This document shows positions 7,433 to 10,909 of a stretch of DNA of 10,909 bases, one piece after another. The DNA is from an uncultured Oscillospiraceae bacterium (GTDB lineage Bacteria; Bacillota; Clostridia; Oscillospirales; Acutalibacteraceae). The stretch's first letter is position 1. Each line of letters starts with the position of its first letter. The notes under the pieces are model-generated. The model was given only the letters and a program-made list of their open reading frames with translations, had not been told where the DNA came from and did no database searches. Position numbers and translations under genes: made by a program. The stretch spans positions 1-10,909 of the forward strand of contig CAJJPG010000061.1 of NCBI GenBank assembly GCA_905193585.1. Reading direction: 5' to 3'.

Positions 7433-7440
7433 TTTCCCCT

Positions 7441-7506
7441 ATGTTAAGTCTGTAATCAAAGTAATGTTAAATCCATGTTAAATATCGTCTTAAAAAATTC
7501 TTAAAA
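7441..7506. promoter_or_regulatory. Pho box array between divergent pstS and LTA-synthase-like genes
   Basis: Read on the minus strand (pstS direction), TTAACA occurs at 7481-7476, 7470-7465 and 7447-7442, and the near-match TTAAGA at 7504-7499 and 7493-7488. Start-to-start distances are 11, 12, 11 and 23 bases, close to one or two helical turns, so all sites face one side of the DNA. Two of them are the identical 8-mer TTTAACAT at exactly 11 bp spacing. This matches the Gram-positive PhoP box pattern of TTAACA-like repeats with 5-base gaps. The sites span about -22 to -84 of the predicted pstS start. The two TTAAGA sites also fall about 47-63 bases upstream of the predicted plus-strand start, so one array may serve both directions. 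Confidence 0.75.
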
Positions 7507-7516
7507 CTTTTCCCTG

Positions 7517-7544
7517 TTGTTTTTTTGAAAAAATGTGTTATAAT
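7517..7544 (+). promoter_or_regulatory. Extended -10 promoter of the LTA-synthase-like gene
   Basis: TGTTATAAT at 7536-7544 is a perfect -10 with the TGn extension. The best -35 at 16-base spacing is TTGTTT (7517-7522), which is weak, as is common with extended -10 promoters. Transcription would start near 7551, about 38 bases before the chosen ATG. An alternative pair, TTGAAA (7525-7530) with TATATT (7550-7555), has a 19-base spacer and is less likely. Confidence 0.6.
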
Positions 7545-7570
7545 TGGTGTATATTAAACCTCGCACTCTG

Positions 7571-7576
7571 AAAGGA
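7571..7576 (+). promoter_or_regulatory. Ribosome binding site deciding the LTA-synthase-like start
   Basis: AAAGGA is the only Shine-Dalgarno-like stretch in the leader. The first in-frame ATG (7577) touches it with no spacing, so ATG 7589, 12 bases further on, is the better start despite a slightly long spacer. An in-frame TTG at 7544 overlaps the -10 element and cannot be the start of this transcript. Confidence 0.55.
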
Positions 7577-7588
7577 ATGTTTATAAAT

Positions 7589-9802
7589 ATGTCTTTCTGG
7601 AAAGCAGAAAATAACATCTTTCTTTTTTTCAGACAAACACTTCCCTGCTTTATAAGGGAAAATTTTGAAATTAAAAGCTCAAAACGTTCAAAAATAATCG
7701 GTGCTGTAATATGCGCCGTTACTCTCATTGCCGTTATACTGGATGTAAACGCATATACCTCGCAGGAATTTGCCTCAAAATGGCTGCTGCTTGCCTTTGC
7801 GCTTATGTGTCCGTTTATTCTCGGTATAGCCGCGGCGTATTCGGTTGTTATTAAAACCGATAAGCTAAATAAGGTCTGGCATTTTATAGGGCTGTTTTTA
7901 ATGCCGTTTGTCACCATTACAATGACCGAATGTTTAAATAACGTATTTATTTACAATATGACCTATTTGGGTTTTTTCGGGAATTACATGCTTGTAATAA
8001 TAATGTATTTCCTGATTTTTGCCGTTTCGGGCAGTTTTCGGCTTTCATATCTTATAGTCAACCCCGTATTATTCGGTTTCGGCGTTGCGCACAGCTATAT
8101 TATGGACTTCCGCGGCACGCCGTTTTTGCCTATGGACTTTTTAAGCATAAAAACCGCCGTAGGCGTTGCCAACACATATAATTACACCCCGACATATAAA
8201 ATTATGACGGCGGCGCTTATATTTATATTTATTATAATTATAGGCGTAAAAACCAAGACTCCTAAATATAATGTTCTTACAAAGGTCATTTCACGCGCCT
8301 TTACGGGAACGTTTTCTTCGGTTTTATTAATTCTTTTTTATTTTACAAGTATTTTTGCCGATATGGGCGTAAAACCCGACTTTTGGAATCAAACAAGGGG
8401 CTACCACAACTACGGCTTTGCCTTTAACTTCTTCTGCAATACGAAATACCTTTATATGTCGCAGCCGAGCGACTACGACCCCAAACAGATAAAGGATTAT
8501 GTAAGCAGCGTTATAAGTGATACCGATAATAAAAACAACACCGACGACGATTACACAAAACCGAACATTATTTGCATAATGAACGAATCGCTTTCGGATT
8601 TAAAGGTGCTCGGCAACCTTGAAACCAACGAGGACTATATGCCCTTTATGCGCAGCCTTACCGAAAATACGATTAAGGGCAACCTTTATGTTCCTGTAAT
8701 AGGCGCAGGCACCTCAAATACCGAGTTTGAGTTTTTAACCGGTCACACAACCGCGTTTTTGCCCTCGGGCAGCAACGCGTATATGCTGTATATTAAAAAC
8801 CCCATAGCTTCGCTTGTTTCCACGCTTAAAGGGCAGAGTTATTCCGCCGCGGCGCTCCACCCGTATTATGCCGAGGGCTGGAACCGAACCAAGGTTTACA
8901 ATTATCTGGGCTTTAATAAATTTACAAGCCTTGAAAATATTATTGATATTTCGCTTATGCGCGAATACCAGACAAACGGCAGCGACCCGAATTACCTGCA
9001 ATCGCTTATAGAACAGTATTACCCGGATGAAAGCAATATGCTGATACGCCAGTATATAAGCGACTCTTATGACTATAAACTTTTAATAAGGGACTATGAA
9101 CAGCGGGATAAATCCGTACCGTTCTTCTGCTTTAATGTTACAATGCAGAACCACGGCGGTTACACCACAAGCTGCGTAAATTTTGACGAAAGCATTTACG
9201 CAACCTCGGTTTCAAAGCCATATACCAAGGCAAACAAATACCTTTCCCTTGTAAAGGCGAGCGACAACGCATTTAAGGAGCTTGTGGAATACTTTAAAAA
9301 TGTTGACGAGCCTACGGTCATATGTATGTTCGGAGACCACCAGCCCTCGGTTGAATCGGAATTTATAGCCGAGGTTATAGGTACAAACAGCCTTTCGGGG
9401 CTTACACCTACGCAGGAGCAGAGCCGCCATGTAACACCCTTTATAATATGGGCAAATTACGATATAGGCTCGCAGACTATTGATAAGCTAAGCTCCAACT
9501 ATCTGTCCTCCCTCGTTCTTAAAACCGCGGGCGTAAAGCTGACGGAATATAATAAATACCTCTTAAAACTTTCGGAAACGCTGCCTGTTATAGACACGGT
9601 GGGATATATAGATAACGAAAACAACTATTACAAATGGAGCGACGTATCCCCCTACAGTCATTTGCTCGATGAATACGAAAAAATACAGTATAACAATATT
9701 TTCGACCAGAAAAACGCCGATTCGGATATATTCTATATTAACGGCTATGTTCCCAAAGCGACCGATGAAGAATTGACCGATGAAAGCGGAGAGGAGAATT
9801 AA
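7589..9802 (+). CDS. LTA synthase family membrane phosphoglycerol transferase / sulfatase-fold enzyme
   Basis: A 737-residue protein from ATG 7589. The N-terminal 260 residues hold about six or seven hydrophobic membrane segments (near 36-53, 65-88, 96-114, 130-147, 152-170, 205-220 and 240-256). The extracellular part is an alkaline-phosphatase/sulfatase-fold domain like that of LtaS. Its expected catalytic set is visible: Glu333 in PNIICIMNES, nucleophile Thr375 in GAGTSNTEF, Arg433 in GWNRTKVYNYLGF, His522 in MQNHGGY, and the metal pair Asp583-His584 in FGDHQP. LtaS-type enzymes move glycerol-phosphate from phosphatidylglycerol onto a surface polymer, using Mn or a similar metal. An acidic C-terminal tail of about 75 residues goes beyond the core, making it longer than the roughly 650 residues of LtaS. 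The NUDIX gene starts immediately after its stop. The exact product (lipoteichoic acid, primer, or glycan decoration) cannot be told from sequence. Divergence from pstS suggests phosphate-responsive control. Confidence 0.88.
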   Translation: MSFWKAENNIFLFFRQTLPCFIRENFEIKSSKRSKIIGAVICAVTLIAVILDVNAYTSQEFASKWLLLAFALMCPFILGIAAAYSVVIKTDKLNKVWHFIGLFLMPFVTITMTECLNNVFIYNMTYLGFFGNYMLVIIMYFLIFAVSGSFRLSYLIVNPVLFGFGVAHSYIMDFRGTPFLPMDFLSIKTAVGVANTYNYTPTYKIMTAALIFIFIIIIGVKTKTPKYNVLTKVISRAFTGTFSSVLLILFYFTSIFADMGVKPDFWNQTRGYHNYGFAFNFFCNTKYLYMSQPSDYDPKQIKDYVSSVISDTDNKNNTDDDYTKPNIICIMNESLSDLKVLGNLETNEDYMPFMRSLTENTIKGNLYVPVIGAGTSNTEFEFLTGHTTAFLPSGSNAYMLYIKNPIASLVSTLKGQSYSAAALHPYYAEGWNRTKVYNYLGFNKFTSLENIIDISLMREYQTNGSDPNYLQSLIEQYYPDESNMLIRQYISDSYDYKLLIRDYEQRDKSVPFFCFNVTMQNHGGYTTSCVNFDESIYATSVSKPYTKANKYLSLVKASDNAFKELVEYFKNVDEPTVICMFGDHQPSVESEFIAEVIGTNSLSGLTPTQEQSRHVTPFIIWANYDIGSQTIDKLSSNYLSSLVLKTAGVKLTEYNKYLLKLSETLPVIDTVGYIDNENNYYKWSDVSPYSHLLDEYEKIQYNNIFDQKNADSDIFYINGYVPKATDEELTDESGEEN

Positions 9803-10282
9803 ATGCGCAACACCTCGCTTTGCCATATAGAAAAAGACGGCAAGTACCTTATGCTGCACCGTGTTAAAAAGGAAAATGATTTAAACCGCGATAAATGGGT
9901 GGGCATAGGCGGAAAATTTGAGGACGGCGAAAGCCCTGAAGAATGTAACGCGCGCGAGGTGCTTGAAGAAACGGGGCTTACTTTGCTTAATGCGCACTAT
10001 CGCGGAATAGTGACATTTGTTTCGGACAAATGGGAAACGGAGTATATGCACATATTCCTTTCCGACGCTTTCACGGGCGAAATTAAAGAGTGCGACGAGG
10101 GAACGCTTGAATGGATAGATAAGCAGGAACTTTACAGCAAGCCCATTTGGGAAGGCGACAAAATATTTTTAAGGCTTTTGGAAAAGCCCACACCCTTCTT
10201 TTCGCTCAAGCTCCAATACATAGGCGATACATTAGTAAATTCCGTTCTGCACTTTACGGAACAAAAAGAGGAAGTTTTATGA
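9803..10282 (+). CDS. NUDIX hydrolase (MutT/8-oxo-dGTP diphosphatase-like)
   Basis: A 159-residue cytoplasmic hydrolase with a perfect Nudix box at residues 37-59: G37, E43, R51-E52, E55-E56 and G58 match the GX5EX7REUXEEXGU pattern that binds the catalytic Mg. The start MRNTSLCHIEKDGKYLMLHR and the KWVGIGGKFEDGE run into the box are typical of the subgroup annotated as 8-oxo-dGTP diphosphatase, which cleaves oxidised nucleoside triphosphates to monophosphates. Substrate is not certain, because NUDIX subgroups vary. ATG 9803 follows the upstream TAA (9800-9802) with no gap, and GAGAGGAG inside the end of that gene is the ribosome binding site, so the two are cotranscribed and probably coupled. 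Its stop overlaps the next start (ATGA at 10279). Confidence 0.92.
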   Translation: MRNTSLCHIEKDGKYLMLHRVKKENDLNRDKWVGIGGKFEDGESPEECNAREVLEETGLTLLNAHYRGIVTFVSDKWETEYMHIFLSDAFTGEIKECDEGTLEWIDKQELYSKPIWEGDKIFLRLLEKPTPFFSLKLQYIGDTLVNSVLHFTEQKEEVL

Positions 10283-10857
10283 ATATATGTATTTACGGTG
10301 CGTCAAGCAGCACGATTGCAAAATCGTATATTAACCCGACAGAGGAATTGGGCGAGAAAATGGCAAAGCGCGGGCATAACCTTGTTTACGGCGCGGGCGC
10401 GTTGGGGCTTATGGGCGCCGCCGCGCGGGGCGTTTTAAAGGGCGGCGGTAAAATAATCGGCGTTGTTCCCGCCTTTTTCAAGGTGGACGGCGTATTGTTT
10501 GACGATTGCACAGAAATGATTTTCACCGACACTATGCGGGAAAGAAAGGGCATAATGGAGGAAAAATCCGACGCGTTTATTATGACCCCCGGCGGACTTG
10601 GCACATACGATGAATTTTTTGAAATTCTCACCTTAAAGCAACTGGGAAAGCACACAAAGCCCATAGCCGTGTTTAATATTAACGGTTATTTTGACCCGCT
10701 GCGCACAGTGCTTGAAAATGCGGTAAACAAGCAGTTTATGAGCCCGCAAAGCCTGCGCCTGTGCGAGTTTTTCGACCGCCCCGACCGACTGCTCGATTAT
10801 CTTGAAAGCTATTCCGATTCGTTCACCTCAATCGGTGATTTTAAGGATATAAGATGA
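10279..10857 (+). CDS. LOG family (TIGR00730-like) nucleoside 5'-monophosphate phosphoribohydrolase
   Basis: A 192-residue Rossmann-fold protein. Family members (plant LOG, B. subtilis YvdD) cleave the N-glycosidic bond of nucleotide monophosphates, giving a free base and ribose 5-phosphate; bacterial substrates are mostly AMP-like or unknown. Visible are an N-terminal strand ending GASSS (7-11), the GAGALGLMG nucleotide loop (38-46), MRERK (86-90, with the catalytic-type Arg89) and PGGLGTYDE (104-112, with the catalytic-type Glu112). Where many homologues have MHERK, this one has Arg at the second position. The ATG at 10279 overlaps the NUDIX stop in an ATGA arrangement, with AGAGGAAG about 5 bases upstream. 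An in-frame ATG at 10147 would lie deep inside the NUDIX gene and is rejected. Older annotations of such proteins as lysine decarboxylase are misleading. Confidence 0.92.
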   Translation: MNICIYGASSSTIAKSYINPTEELGEKMAKRGHNLVYGAGALGLMGAAARGVLKGGGKIIGVVPAFFKVDGVLFDDCTEMIFTDTMRERKGIMEEKSDAFIMTPGGLGTYDEFFEILTLKQLGKHTKPIAVFNINGYFDPLRTVLENAVNKQFMSPQSLRLCEFFDRPDRLLDYLESYSDSFTSIGDFKDIR

Positions 10858-10909
10858 TATAAAAAATAAGATTATAAGCATAATTGCGGATATCGTTTTA
10901 ATAATGATC

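Noticed and set aside
7544..7588. TTG (7544) or ATG (7577) as start of the LTA-synthase-like gene
   Set aside because: The TTG overlaps the predicted -10 element, and the ATG at 7577 directly touches the AAAGGA site with no spacing. ATG 7589 fits best.
7501..7917. 138-codon minus-strand frame opposite the LTA-synthase-like gene
   Set aside because: It is antisense to conserved membrane segments, lacks a ribosome binding site and shows no family signature; its 3' part runs through the promoter region.
10147..10278. Extended N-terminus of the LOG-family protein
   Set aside because: These 44 codons lie in another frame within the well-supported NUDIX gene. The family fold begins at ATG 10279, which has its own ribosome binding site.

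Overview
The window looks like a chromosomal segment from a low- to mid-GC Gram-positive anaerobe, most likely a gut-type Clostridia (Oscillospiraceae/Ruminococcaceae-like). This rests on the lipoprotein-type PstS, Bacillus-style TTAACA Pho boxes, strong AGGAG ribosome binding sites, an LTA-synthase-family enzyme and an intergenic GC-rich dyad repeat of a kind I associate with such genomes. The taxonomic assignment is inference from style, not a database match.

Layout. Bases 1-615 (+) hold the C-terminal half of a uracil/xanthine permease (UraA family), closed by a clear intrinsic terminator at 637-680. Bases 616-944 have no gene; they hold the terminator and a GC-rich, hairpin-forming repeat at about 764-872. 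Bases 945-7393 (-) form a compact phosphate-starvation operon transcribed right to left: pstS, pstC, pstA, pstB, phoU, then a response regulator (PhoP/PhoB type) and its sensor kinase (PhoR type). Bases 7394-7588 are a divergent control region with an array of TTAACA/TTAAGA half-sites at 11-12 bp spacing, a TATAAT for the pst operon on the minus strand and an extended -10 for the plus strand. Bases 7589-10857 (+) form a second tight cluster: an LTA-synthase-like membrane phosphoglycerol transferase, a NUDIX hydrolase and a LOG-family phosphoribohydrolase. I see no gene in the last 52 bases.

How it works together. PstS captures phosphate outside the membrane, PstCA is the channel and PstB the ATPase. 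PhoU conveys transporter state to the PhoR kinase, PhoR phosphorylates PhoP, and PhoP probably binds the half-sites upstream of pstS, so the operon encodes its own regulator. The divergent LTA-synthase-like gene shares this control region. That suggests, without proving, that synthesis of a phosphate-rich cell-surface polymer is coordinated with phosphate supply.

The most interesting observation is that the PstS protein is circularly permuted. After the signal peptide and a Gly/Asn/Asp-rich tether comes the half of the fold that is normally C-terminal (SGTR phosphate loop through the NGY end), then a short linker, then the half that is normally N-terminal (GGSSSVTP through TKWSEIK), where the protein stops. 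Both halves appear complete, so it is probably functional.
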